Positions 1 through 8,798 of a DNA stretch of 64,000 bases are shown in pieces. The DNA is from Candidatus Trichofilum aggregatum (GTDB taxonomy: Bacteria; Chloroflexota; Anaerolineae; Promineifilales; Promineifilaceae): NCBI GenBank assembly GCA_016716885.1, contig JADJUV010000008.1, positions 1-64,000 of the forward strand, in the 5' to 3' direction. Under the pieces are notes generated by a model, which was not told the DNA's origin, did not search any database, and saw nothing but the letters and a program-made list of their open reading frames with translations. A program made the position numbers and the translations under genes. Each line of letters begins with the position of its first letter. Position 1 is the stretch's first letter.

Positions 1-1968
1 CGTCCAGGGTGGGGTACTGCGGTGTGTCGCCCGCCAGGGCCAGGTAATACTCTTTGAGTTGGCTATGGGTCTGCTCCGCCTGCCCGCTCTGGGTCAACCG
101 GGCCAGGTAATGGTTACGCACCAGGGGGTGGGTGGTGTAGGTCTGGTCGTTTTGGTTGTAGCGCACCAGCCTGTAGGCCACCAGTCGTTGCACCAGCCCA
201 TCCCATTCCCATCCGTCAATCCGGCCAGGGTTTGTTCGCAAGGGTGTGATCTTTGTTCCCGCTTGTTTCGCTCTTCAATCCAGGCGGGCCGGGGCGGTTG
301 GTTTTTCTGGTTTAACTCCCGAAACACTTTTTCAAAAGCAGTTGCTTTCACCGGGGTACGGAAGGCACTAAACAGGGTCAAAAAGGCCCGTTCCGCCGCC
401 GTGATATGTTCATCATACCGCCGCAACACCCGATGCACATGCTCATAACGGGATTTGGCCGCCTCCGGCACCTCATCCACCCCCACCGGGTCAAAACCAT
501 CCGCCCCTGCCACCTTGCCCCCCTGCCACTCTTGCACATACGTCCCCACCAAACTCAACGTCAATGCATGTCCGTCCCACTGGTTTACCACCCGGTCCAG
601 CTCCCCATCTCGCCCCTCAACCCCCAACGCCCGCAACAACTTCCGCCCATCTTCGGGCGTGACCCGGCTCACGTCCCGGTGGGTGTAGGTGGTGTAGGCC
701 ATCAGGTCGAGCAGGGGGGCGCGGCTGGTCACCAGGCAAAAGCTGTGATGCCCCGGCGCGGCAAACAGGTGCAGGAAGGTGCGTAAATCATTGCTCCGCA
801 ACAGGCCGTACTCATCACCGTCCTGGTGTTGCAGGATTTCCAGCCCATCCAGGACAAACAAATAGTTGCCGTTGCTCAACATCGCGGCGATCACCTGGGC
901 TTTGGCACTGGCAGAAGGGATAACACGCGGGTCAATTTTCCCGTCGCTGATAAATTCCAGGGCGGCCTCAAAAAATTCATCCACGCTGGGCCGGTCATAA
1001 AACCCCCACCAGAAAACACCTGTAGGCCGATTTTGCAAATCGGCCAGCCGATCATCCACCCACCGCCGGGCCAGGCTACTCTTACCTTCGCCACCAAAAC
1101 CGATCAACCCCGTCACCAGCCGGTCCGGGTCGTCCCGGTCACGGGTCAGGCCGTCCAGCAACTCCTGCCGCCCCACCCATTCCGCCAACGGCGGCGGCGC
1201 ACTATGGAACTGCATATCTCGCGCCACCAATCCTTTGGCTTCCGGCAGGCTCACCTGCGGTTGTGGGGCAGGCTGTTTGGGCAAAGGTTCATCACGCAGA
1301 AACAAATTCAACGGTTCCAGGCTCAACACCCTGGCATTGACCCCCCAGGCTGTGTCCTGGTTCCTGCCGCTTGAACCTGCGTGATACACCTCGGAAACGA
1401 GACCCACCACCAGATTCCGCTCAATATCGAGCACCGCCGCACCGCTCATGCCCTGATTTAGCTGATTGGATTCTAGCTCAACGGGTTCGGTGTAAAGGAT
1501 TCGATCCGAGGGCGGCTCTACGGCTTCGTGAATCAACCCATGCGCGTGACCGCCATTGTAAGGGGGCAATGGGCGGTAGCCATAGCTACGAAACGGGTTC
1601 CAGAATGAGTCTTCGGCCCGCCCCAGAACGGCGATTTGCTCTGGGCCACGAGGTGTCATCTTAGTCGTCAGTTGCAGGAGCATCACATCATCATCGTGCT
1701 GAGGGAAACAGCCCTCGATGGTAGCGGGGCGGCCTGGCCTCGTTACCCCCCTTAACTTGGGGAAGTAGACGGTCACGGTGGCCTCACCCGGTTGGCGGGG
1801 GTTGGGGATGCCCGCGTCGCGCACCACATGGGCGCAGGTGACGATGTGGCCGTCCATAGAGACGGCAATCCCCGTGCCCACGATGGCGTCGTTGGCGCGG
1901 CGAATCTGGACAGTGAAATCACGCAGGTTTTGCAGACGGACATTGGGGTTGGGCAGTGGTGGGTTCAT
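1..1968 (-). CDS. Trypsin-like protease fused to STAND NTPase (runs off left edge, frameshifted)
   Basis: Multidomain conflict or signalling protein. Counting from the Met at 1968, residues ~15-225 form a trypsin-like serine protease with His47 (TCAHVV), Asp94 (HDDDVML) and Ser175 (QGMSGAAV). A linker then leads to WVGRQELL and a P-loop GFGGEGKSS (~290-298), with Walker B LFVLDGLE, the STAND/NB-ARC arrangement. Near position 205 the frame breaks: the other minus-strand frame continues as IDGWEWDGLVQRLVAYR and on to position 1, a winged-helix/TPR-like continuation. So the gene is longer than the window and carries one indel. A start further upstream (2100) is open but its codons run through the inverted repeat at 1983-2045, so I prefer 1968. 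The upstream neighbour is Trypco1, a domain known to occur with such proteases. The usual model is NTPase-gated activation of the protease; the trigger is unknown. Confidence 0.8.
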
Positions 1969-1982
1969 AGCGTTTGTTGGGT

Positions 1983-2045
1983 CGTGCCTGGCAAGGGGTT
2001 TGAGGCGTTGGTCAGACCAGGTTTTGCCACCCCTTGCCAGGCACG
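1983..2045. repeat. Perfect 17-bp inverted repeat, 29-nt loop
   Basis: Arms 1983-1999 (CGTGCCTGGCAAGGGGT) and 2029-2045 are exact reverse complements. The same arm type (GTGCCTGGCACGGGG) forms another 17-bp hairpin at 21566-21628, and a single arm lies at ~48401-48418, so this is a dispersed palindromic family. It fills part of the 272-bp gap between the Trypco1 and protease-STAND genes. Confidence 0.85.
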
Positions 2046-2240
2046 GATTCACATTCAATGATGGTAGGGGTGGGGCAACCGGGAAAACAATGGGGAACAA
2101 CGAGAAGAGATCGTTCCCGGTTGCCTCACCCTACCGGTGATAATGCCCTGCGAAGAGGGCGAGGCAGGTGGGAAATTTGTCTGACCGTTGGAAGGCCCGA
2201 AAAATCCTGTGCCCTACCTGCCCCAATCAAATCCTACAGA

Positions 2241-2600
2241 CTAGGGTTGGAGTGATGGGGGCGACAAGGGCCAGGGTTCGTTGGTGGCGGTTTTCTTAGC
2301 CCGCTCCCAGGTGAGGGTGACGGTGATACTGCCCTCGGCCCCGGCTTTCGCCAACAACGCCCCGACTTCATAATCCAGCTTGACCCCAAATTCGATTTCC
2401 GCCTGGGTGAAGTCGTGGGGTATTTTGTCTTTAAGCTGGCTGGCACGTTGGGCCATACCTTCGATAACGGTCATGGCTTTGTCCAGGGCTTCTTTGGATT
2501 TGGCTTCCAGTTCGGCCAATGTGGCTGTGCCTAAACCGGCCTGGCGCACGCCGGGACGGTCGGGAAATTCGACGAGGATGGTGATGTCTGAATCGGGCAT
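2241..2600 (-). CDS. Trypco1 / CU044_2847-family protein
   Basis: 119-residue protein beginning MPDSDITILVEF. Its layout (short beta-strand start, a LAELEAKSKEALDKAM helix, a central helix, then EFGVKLDYEVGALLAKAG and a final strand SITVTLTWER) matches the trypsin-co-occurring domain 1 family. The start at 2600 is chosen because AGGAG lies a few bases upstream; the longer open frame to 2672 is encoded by intergenic 7-bp repeats. It sits directly upstream of, and on the same strand as, the trypsin-STAND gene. By family knowledge such proteins are partners or substrates in protease-based conflict systems; the exact role here is inference. Confidence 0.75.
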   Translation of the reverse strand: MPDSDITILVEFPDRPGVRQAGLGTATLAELEAKSKEALDKAMTVIEGMAQRASQLKDKIPHDFTQAEIEFGVKLDYEVGALLAKAGAEGSITVTLTWERAKKTATNEPWPLSPPSLQP

Positions 2601-2619
2601 GGGGACTCCTAGGGAAATA

Positions 2620-2802
2620 GTGCTGAGTGCTGAGGATTGAGTGCTGAGGACAGAGTAAACATGCACACTCACGCAAACTCGCTACTCGCATACTCGCTGT
2701 TTTCAATAAACAGCGGCCGCGTTGGGAAAAGGTGAGGGGCAGGGGTGAGGGGGAAACGCGGCCGCACGAAAAAAAACGTGCCGTGATTATAGCGGTTATG
2801 GG
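2620..2802. repeat. Period-7 repeat tract and octamer sites upstream of the Trypco1 gene
   Basis: Units like GTGCTGA and GAGTGCT recur with 7-bp spacing (2622-2655), followed by short-period ACTCGC units. The first two GCGGCCGC octamers of the window (2713 and ~2758) lie here. The region separates the Trypco1 gene from the histidine kinase; no gene is visible. Confidence 0.6.
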
Positions 2803-3897
2803 TTATTGGGGCAGATCAAGGGTGAAGGTGGTGCCCTGGCCGGGCTGGCTCTCGACGGTGAGTTGGCCGCCGTGGGCCTGCACCAGTTGCCGGGCGATGG
2901 CCAGCCCCAGGCCACTGCCTGCCCCTTCCTGCCGGGTGCGTGATTTTTCACCCCGCCAGAAGCGGTCAAAAATGTAGGGGAGTTCTTCCGGGGGGATGCC
3001 ACTGCCGGTATCGCTGACGGTCAGGCGCACGCCGTCGGGGGTGGAGAACGCGCTGAGGGTGACGCGGCCGCGTTCCGGTGTATGTCTCAGGGCGTTGGCG
3101 ACCAGGTTGGATAACACCTGCTCGATGCGGTCGGCGTCTACGACCACGGTGAGAGTTGGGTTATCGGGGGGGATGTCTACAGTGAGGGTGATGTTCGCGG
3201 CCGCGGCCTGCCCGGCAAAACTGGTCTGCACATCAGCCAGCAAATCGGCCACCGGCGTTTCTACCGGGTAAAGGGGCAGTTGTCCGGCTTCGGCCAGGGA
3301 AAGGGTTTGTAGGTCGCTCACCAGCCGGGCCAGCAGGCGGGTTTCGTCCAGGGTGGCCGTGATATGTTCGGGGGTTGGTTCGTACACCCCATCCAACACC
3401 CCTTCCAGATTGCCCTGGATGATGTGCAAGGGGGTGCGTAATTCATGGGCCACATCGGCCGTCAGGTTGCGCCGCTGTTGTTCGGCCCGCTCTAGCTCCG
3501 TGGCCATCCGGTTGAAACTCCGAGCCAACCGGCCAAACTCACCGGGCCGATATTCCTGCACCCGCACCGAGAAATCCCCTTCGGCCACAGCGTCCGCGGC
3601 CGCCATCACTTCCGCCAACGGCATCCCCAACCGGCGGAACATCACCCCCCCTATCATAAAGACCAGGAAGGTAAAGCCCAGAGGAATACAACAAATGAGG
3701 GGCAAGAACATCGGGGGACGGCTGAAATCTCCCTCGCGTGGCCCCGATACCAGCCAGATGATGGTCAAAATGGCGATGAGAAAAAGTAAAAAGAGGGGGC
3801 CGATAAAGAAGATGAACCGCCCCAGCAAAAACCGCCGTTTGGGACGGGAGTGGTGGAGCCAAGGGGGGCGGCCATGAGGCCAGTGGGGGTGGGACAT
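2803..3897 (-). CDS. Membrane sensor histidine kinase (HAMP-HisKA-HATPase)
   Basis: 364 residues. Two membrane segments (~25-50 and ~64-85) with only a short extracytoplasmic loop, then a HAMP linker (~88-140), the dimerisation/phosphoacceptor helix with His151 in DVAHELRTP, N-box LSNLVANALRHTP, G1 DTGSGIP, F-box IFDRFWRG and G2 GSGLGLAIARQL. All catalytic boxes are present, so it should autophosphorylate and pass phosphate to the OmpR-type regulator encoded just upstream on the same strand (4066-4749). Sensor input is unknown; the minimal periplasmic loop suggests intramembrane or envelope sensing, which is inference. Two GCGGCCGC sites fall in the coding sequence. Confidence 0.92.
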   Translation of the reverse strand: MSHPHWPHGRPPWLHHSRPKRRFLLGRFIFFIGPLFLLFLIAILTIIWLVSGPREGDFSRPPMFLPLICCIPLGFTFLVFMIGGVMFRRLGMPLAEVMAAADAVAEGDFSVRVQEYRPGEFGRLARSFNRMATELERAEQQRRNLTADVAHELRTPLHIIQGNLEGVLDGVYEPTPEHITATLDETRLLARLVSDLQTLSLAEAGQLPLYPVETPVADLLADVQTSFAGQAAAANITLTVDIPPDNPTLTVVVDADRIEQVLSNLVANALRHTPERGRVTLSAFSTPDGVRLTVSDTGSGIPPEELPYIFDRFWRGEKSRTRQEGAGSGLGLAIARQLVQAHGGQLTVESQPGQGTTFTLDLPQ

Positions 3898-4030
3898 GGA
3901 AGGGGTGAGTGCTGAGGGCTGAGGACTGAGTGCTGAGTGAAAAGTGTCAAGTCACCAGTGACGTTCACAATTCACAATTCACAATTCACAATTCACAATT
4001 TCTTTGTCATTGACAATTGACAACTAACCA
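3898..4030. repeat. Heptamer repeats between kinase and regulator genes
   Basis: Two different 7-bp motifs are tandemly arrayed: GTGCTGA-like units at 3905-3935 and about five copies of ACAATTC at 3967-4002. No gene. Confidence 0.8.
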
Positions 4031-4065
4031 TTGACCATCTTACGAGTTCCCAGAGTTCCCACGAG

Positions 4066-4749
4066 CTACCCCCCCACAAACCGATACCCCACCCCATACA
4101 CCGTCTCGATGAAGCGGGGTTGGGCGGGGTCGGGTTCGAGTTTGCGGCGCAGGTTTTTGATGTGGGAGTCAATGCTGCGGTCAAAGCCGGTCGCGGCCGC
4201 GCCATGCACCTGCTCGATCAACTGTTCCCGGCTGAGGGTATGGCCCGCATGTTGCGCCAACACCACCAGCAGACGGAACTCATTGGGCGTCAGATGGAGC
4301 GGTTCACCATCTACTTCCACCCGATGTCCCGGCAGATTAATTTCTAAGCCATTAAAGCGCAGGGTGTCCGGTAGTTTGAGCTGGTTTTGCGTCCGGCGCA
4401 AGAGCGCCCGCACGCGGGCAACCAGAGCACGGGGCGAAAACGGCTTGGTGATGTAATCATCCGCCCCCAGTTCCAGCCCTACAATTTGGTCACTCTCCTC
4501 AGCGTGGGCGGTGAGCATGATGATAGGTACATCACTCTCGCGGCGCAGAGTACGACATACATCCCAACCATCCATGCCGGGCAGCATCAGGTCCAGCACC
4601 ACCAGATCAGGCCGTTCGCGGCGGGCCAGCGCCAGAGCCGTCTGCCCGTCACCCGCACTCAGCACCTGAAACCCGGATTTCTCCAGGTAATCACGGGCCA
4701 GCTTCACAATTTTCGGTTCGTCATCTACGACGAGGATGCGCTCTTGCAT
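4066..4749 (-). CDS. OmpR/PhoB-family response regulator
   Basis: 227 residues. Receiver domain with VVDDEP acidic pocket, phosphoacceptor Asp53 (VVLDLMLPG), conserved Thr (MLTAH) and Lys (ITKPFSP), followed by a winged-helix trans_reg_C domain (EVDGEPLHLTPNEFRLL, then RSIDSHIKNLRRKLE and a YRF ending). Encoded upstream of, and in the same direction as, the histidine kinase, so the two form a two-component system; the 168-bp gap holds repeats. One GCGGCCGC lies in the effector domain. Targets are unknown. Confidence 0.93.
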   Translation of the reverse strand: MQERILVVDDEPKIVKLARDYLEKSGFQVLSAGDGQTALALARRERPDLVVLDLMLPGMDGWDVCRTLRRESDVPIIMLTAHAEESDQIVGLELGADDYITKPFSPRALVARVRALLRRTQNQLKLPDTLRFNGLEINLPGHRVEVDGEPLHLTPNEFRLLVVLAQHAGHTLSREQLIEQVHGAAATGFDRSIDSHIKNLRRKLEPDPAQPRFIETVYGVGYRFVGG

Positions 4750-4794
4750 GGGGGAAGTTTAGCAGAATTTAGGCGTTACGTCGGACGGATGAAA

Positions 4795-4915
4795 AGGAAC
4801 ACAGAGGACACAGAGAAGGCACAGAGGGGCACAGAGTTTTAAGAGGTGTTGGTTTTCCCTCTGTGAATCTCTGTGTTTTTCCCTCTGTGACCCTCTGTGT
4901 AACCCTGTTTTTGCT
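4795..4915. repeat. ACACAGAG-type inverted repeat
   Basis: Copies of (C)ACAGAG at 4799-4838 face CTCTGTG copies at 4859-4905, giving a long imperfect hairpin. The same phrase recurs at 19305-19420 and 32775-32860, and a related one at ~50635-50690. Confidence 0.7.
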
Positions 4916-4917
4916 TT

Positions 4918-5369
4918 TTAGGCTTTTTGGATGGGTTCGTCCGGGTCAATGGGGCCTTCGCCAGACCAGGGGTGTCCGCCCCAGAAGTGGGCTTTGCCGG
5001 GGTGATGTCCCCAGGAGCCACCCATAGGGCCGTGTTTGCCGTGATGCCAGCGTCGCCGGAAGAAAAGGCCGCCCAGGAAGAGGAACCCCAGGGGAGCAGG
5101 CAGAGGAAGGGGAAGAGGAAAGCGCCGAAATGCGGCCGCGTACCCCAACCGCTATACCCATCATAACCCCGGCCATAAAACGGCATCGGCATCTCCGGGC
5201 TGGCCGATTCACCGCGTGGGGCGGTCTGTTGATAGGCAGTCATCGTGCCCATCATGTAGCCGCGCATTTGCCCGGCCCGGTAAGCGGCCGAGAAGCCCAA
5301 GAGCAAACCCCCCAGGAGCAAAAACAGCCCCAACATGCGGCCTAAGAAAAACGGTCGTCGTAAAAACAT
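4918..5369 (-). CDS. Small Gly/His-rich membrane protein (frameshifted)
   Basis: Begins MFLRRPFFLGRML with AAGGAGA upstream of 5369. One N-terminal membrane helix (~10-30), a Met/Tyr/Gly-rich loop, then a second hydrophobic segment. Near 5090 (CCCC/GGGG run) the frame breaks: the initial frame gives an unlikely low-complexity tail, while the alternative frame continues with LGFLFLGGLFFRRRW and a His/Gly/Trp-rich end stopping at 4918. I read it as one gene with a 1-nt indel, ~150 residues. It lies upstream of the kinase/regulator pair and may be an envelope component of its regulon (inference). Family not recognised. Confidence 0.5.
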
Positions 5370-5423
5370 GGTGTGTCTCCTTACAATTGTGTTCAGTCAA
5401 CGTGATGCGGTTTGCGTGTTGCG

Positions 5424-5890
5424 TTACGCATCACATTGCTTACTATGCCAGGGAATTGTGGAGAAACGATGGATGGACCGGGGAGGTTTTGTAGAGATAC
5501 AACAGAGAGATGTGGGGGATGAATGAGCGTCCAGTCCCAAATCCTGCGCCATCATGATGGAGCGTCGCATGTGCAGCGGATCACTCACGATCACAACACG
5601 GCCAATGCCTTGTTGTTGCACAATTTCCTGTGCGCCTTGCAGATTCTCCAGGGTAATCTTTGAACTCGTCTCGCAAAAGGTATCACCCACCGCCACACCG
5701 TTGGCTATCGCATAATTCGCCGCCACCAATGATTCAGCCAGTTGCTCCCCGTCGCCAACTCCACCCGTGAAAATGATAAACTCAACTTGTCCGTTTTTGT
5801 AGAGGTTAATCGCGTGATTGATGCGCTCGGCAAACACCGGCGAAGGTTGATCATCCCAAACGGCCGCTCCTAGCACAATCGCCGCGGCCG
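5424..5890 (-). pseudogene. DUF218 (YdcF/ElyC-like) remnant
   Basis: The core reads IVLGAAVW, FIIFTGGVGDGEQLAES and GRVVIVSDPLHMRRSIMMAQDLG, diagnostic of DUF218 proteins. An in-frame stop lies just 5' of the core (around 5895), with GCGGCCGC in the join, so the usual N-terminal membrane segment is missing. The C-terminus after AHSSPT departs into a non-homologous tail. Only about 120 of the usual ~200 residues are recognisable. It is probably a decaying gene; error-derived breaks at both ends are less likely but possible. Confidence 0.65.
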
Positions 5891-6002
5891 CGGTTTAGGG
5901 TCAGTCGTCAATGAAAAAGTATAAATGTCTATCGCCAGACCAGTGAGGCATAAGCATAAAACACAAACACCAATCAGCCCTAAGCGCAACCAGCGAATTT
6001 TC

Positions 6003-6527
6003 TTAACCAAAATACTCCCACCAGGGGGTGTTCAACTCAAAGGAAATATATTGCACCAGGGCCATCAAAAAGAAGGCCAGAATGGTCCATTGGGTGGCTT
6101 TACGAAAATGCACCACATCGAGAACTTGCTCCAGGCGCACCACCAGATAGGCGGCAAAAACGTTGGATAGGAGTGAAAACGACAATTCAATGGGGCGGAT
6201 GGGTTCAGCCCCGCCATTTAATGCCGAACCGGTCATCCAGAAGGTCAAGGAAAACCAGGGGTAAATCGTCGCACCGAGCAGGCGCGTATACCAGAACTGG
6301 CTCACATCCGTTATTTTTTTACGGAAAAGGAGAAACTCTCCCACTGTCACCAGCAGGTAGGTGTAAAAGTTCATCTTCACATGCCCAAAAATGCTTTCTT
6401 GCCCCTCCGCTTCACCCAAAAAGGCGAAAACCGCATTGGGAAAAGCATCGTTGGCATAGTGCAGAAAGGCAAAGGCAAACCAGATAACCGCGACTTTAAT
6501 GATGATTGATTTGGCTGAGGTATGCAT
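6003..6527 (-). CDS. Uncharacterised polytopic membrane protein
   Basis: 174 residues with about five predicted membrane helices (near residues 8-35, 52-68, 84-100, 115-130, 145-165). Charged loops are short. GGGAGTGA precedes the ATG at 6527. The family is not recognised and there are no enzymatic motifs. It sits between a degraded DUF218 gene and the divergently transcribed MerR gene, in a ~1.9-kb stretch that lacks GCGGCCGC. Confidence 0.65.
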   Translation of the reverse strand: MHTSAKSIIIKVAVIWFAFAFLHYANDAFPNAVFAFLGEAEGQESIFGHVKMNFYTYLLVTVGEFLLFRKKITDVSQFWYTRLLGATIYPWFSLTFWMTGSALNGGAEPIRPIELSFSLLSNVFAAYLVVRLEQVLDVVHFRKATQWTILAFFLMALVQYISFELNTPWWEYFG

Positions 6528-6691
6528 ACTTCACTCCCAGTTCTGGTGGTGGTCATCGCTTATCAGGGCATAAGGCACAGAGTAAGCGTTATACCAGGGC
6601 GTTGTTTGCCCAATCGTATCTGAAAAGATTTAGGCCACCAAAAACAAGCCCCATACGGCGTTTTTTGTTATCCATAAGGTAAAATTGCCTC

Positions 6692-6722
6692 TTGACCCTC
6701 ACGTAACGTGATGGTTTAAGAT
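6692..6722 (+). promoter_or_regulatory. MerR-type promoter with 19-bp spacer and dyad operator
   Basis: -35 TTGACC at 6692-6697 and -10 TAAGAT at 6717-6722 are separated by 19 bp, the over-long spacing typical of MerR-activated promoters. The spacer centres on a dyad (CTCACGTAACGTGATG). It lies ~95 bp before the MerR gene and points towards it, so autoregulation is the natural reading; the downstream AAA+ gene would be co-transcribed. Confidence 0.8.
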
Positions 6723-6816
6723 GGGGTTTGGAAGAAAGGAACTCATAGGAACTCTAGGAACTCGTAGGAACTTATGACAACTCGAAACTCGAAACTTGGA
6801 ACTCGAAACTCACCCC

Positions 6817-7602
6817 ATGTATACCGTTAAACAACTTTCCACCCTGGCCGGGGTCAGCGTGCGTACCTTGCACTACTACGATGAGATTGGTTTACTCAAG
6901 CCCTCATCAGTGGGACAAAATGGGTATCGTTACTATGCCGATGAAGCGTTGTTCCGGTTACAACAGATCCTCTTTTTTCGGGAGATGGAGCTGGAATTAG
7001 GGCAAATCAAAGAAATTCTGGATGCGCCGGGGTTTGATCTGGTGTCGGCACTGCAACTGCACCGCCGCCATTTGCAGGAGAAAGTGACCCGCCTGCAAAC
7101 GCTCATCAACACGGTGGACAACAGTATCATGCATTTGGTCGGAGAAGTGAATATGAGCAAGAAGAAAATTTTTACCGGCTTCAACGAGGAAAAGCAGAAG
7201 CAGTATGAGGAAGAAGCCAAAAATTTGTGGGGCGATGGTGTAACCCAATCCATCAAACTGTGGAACAGCTACAGCGAGGCCAAGAAAGAGGCCATCATGC
7301 AGGAAGGCAGTGCTGTTTACACCGATATGGTGGCCCAGATGAGCCAGGGGCCGGAGAGCCAGGAAGTGCAGGCGATTCTACAACGCTGGCATCAGCACAT
7401 GCACTACTTTTTTGAGCCATCGCTAGAAGTACTCCGTGGTCTGGGCAATAGCTACAACGATCACCCCGACTTCAACGCCACCTTCACCGCCATCCACCCC
7501 GATCTGCCGCCGTTTTTGCAGAAGGCGATCAACCATTATGTGGATGCACTGGAGATGGAGTGGTTGGAGCGGGAGCTGGCGATTCTTGAGGAAACGGGGT
7601 AG
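6817..7602 (+). CDS. MerR-family regulator with TipAS-like ligand-binding domain
   Basis: 261 residues from the ATG at 6817 (an upstream TTG would add only repeat-encoded residues). Residues 1-70 are the MerR winged helix (YTVKQLSTLAGVSVRTLHYYDEIGLL, written here as a region, not one motif), ~75-115 the dimerisation coiled coil, and ~130-258 an all-helical TipAS-type domain containing YADMVAQ-like and HYFFEPSLEVLRGLG segments. TipAL-type proteins bind thiopeptides or other hydrophobic drugs and remodel 19-bp-spaced promoters; exactly such a promoter lies upstream. The likely regulon is itself plus the AAA+ ATPase gene 60 bp downstream. Confidence 0.88.
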   Translation: MYTVKQLSTLAGVSVRTLHYYDEIGLLKPSSVGQNGYRYYADEALFRLQQILFFREMELELGQIKEILDAPGFDLVSALQLHRRHLQEKVTRLQTLINTVDNSIMHLVGEVNMSKKKIFTGFNEEKQKQYEEEAKNLWGDGVTQSIKLWNSYSEAKKEAIMQEGSAVYTDMVAQMSQGPESQEVQAILQRWHQHMHYFFEPSLEVLRGLGNSYNDHPDFNATFTAIHPDLPPFLQKAINHYVDALEMEWLERELAILEETG

Positions 7603-7662
7603 AGGGGAGAACTCGTGGGAACTCGTGGGAACTCTGGGAACTCAAAAGATGAGGTGTTTGGT

Positions 7663-8637
7663 ATGGAAAACGATACCGGTTTGAATGGGCAGGAAAACCT
7701 GAATGAAGGTTTACCCGATGGTAGCGCACCGGTGGCGGTTCCGGCGATTGGGGAAAGGTTTGTGTCGCCGCAGGGGCGGCCGCGGCCGCAAGACAGAGAG
7801 GCGGATACCATCAGCAAACGGCTGGGGATGTTCGTGGTGGAAACGCCCCGCCGCCGTTTGCAGGATTTGATCATCCCGGAAACGACCCGGCTCCAGTTCA
7901 ACACCTTGTTGACCAAAATCAGGTATCACCGGGTTTTGTACGAGGATTTCGGGCTGGGCGAGATTGATCCATCCGGCGGCCGCACCGCCATCAACCTGTA
8001 CGGCCCACCCGGCACAGGCAAGAGCTTTGCCGTGGAAGCCATCGCCCATGAACTGGGCCTGGGGTTGATTCGGGCCAATTATGCCGAAATTGAGTCGAAA
8101 TATGTGGGCGAGACGGCCAAAAACATCAAAGCGGCCTTCCAAAAAGCCAGAGAGACCAACGCGCTCCTCTTCTTTGATGAAGCCGATTCGATTTTGGGGC
8201 GACGGTTGTCGAACATTTCCCAAAGTACCGACCATGCCGTGAATGTCAGCCGGTCGGTGATGCTGTTGGAGCTGGATCATTTCCAGGGGGTGACGGCCTT
8301 TGCCACCAACCTGGCCTCAAACTACGACACCGCCTTCATCCGGCGAATCTTGGGGCACATCGAAATGCCTTTGCCGGACGCGGCCGCGCGCCGGCACTTG
8401 TGGCAATCACACATCCCCAGCCGGTTACCGGTGCAACTGAGCAGCGAAGATTGGGATTCCCTGGTAGCCGAGACAGAAGGGCTGGCCGGGGGGGATATTC
8501 TCAACAGCGTGGTGCTCGCGGCCGCGGCCGCCCTGGAGCGCGAAGGCGTGACCTGCCAAATCACGTTCGCTGATTTTTTACAGGCCATTGCCACGGGCAA
8601 ACGGGCCAAACAAGAAATCGGGGTGCGGGGGAAATAG
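7663..8637 (+). CDS. AAA+ ATPase, stand-alone
   Basis: 324 residues from the ATG at 7663; earlier in-frame codons come from GGAACTC repeats. N-terminal ~90 residues are low-complexity (two overlapping GCGGCCGC near 7775). The AAA core has Walker A GPPGTGKS, ESKYVGET pore-loop-like region, Walker B LLFFDEADS and a second-region motif with arginines (FIRRILGHIEMPLPD), followed by a helical lid. It is closest to Vps4/FtsH-like classic AAA modules but has no protease or substrate domain. Immediately downstream of the TipA-like regulator, so it may be drug- or stress-induced (inference). Target unknown. Confidence 0.85.
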   Translation: MENDTGLNGQENLNEGLPDGSAPVAVPAIGERFVSPQGRPRPQDREADTISKRLGMFVVETPRRRLQDLIIPETTRLQFNTLLTKIRYHRVLYEDFGLGEIDPSGGRTAINLYGPPGTGKSFAVEAIAHELGLGLIRANYAEIESKYVGETAKNIKAAFQKARETNALLFFDEADSILGRRLSNISQSTDHAVNVSRSVMLLELDHFQGVTAFATNLASNYDTAFIRRILGHIEMPLPDAAARRHLWQSHIPSRLPVQLSSEDWDSLVAETEGLAGGDILNSVVLAAAAALEREGVTCQITFADFLQAIATGKRAKQEIGVRGK

Positions 8638-8639
8638 AG

Positions 8640-8798
8640 ACAGGGGGAGAAAGACCATTCGTACACGGATTTATACTCGACACGGCGACACGGCGAGGGG
8701 GCGAAAAATCTCCAATTATGCCTATTACAATATAAACGCGAGTTCCCACAGTTCCTAGAGTTCTCCCCAGTTCCCAGAGTTCCCATCCCTCCCCTCCC
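8640..8798. repeat. GAGTTCCCAGAGTTCC-type repeats
   Basis: From about 8741 to 8787, units resembling AGTTCCCA recur every 9-10 bp; the first part holds GACACGGCGA units. It separates convergent genes (AAA+ and MFS). No gene or clear terminator. Confidence 0.6.
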
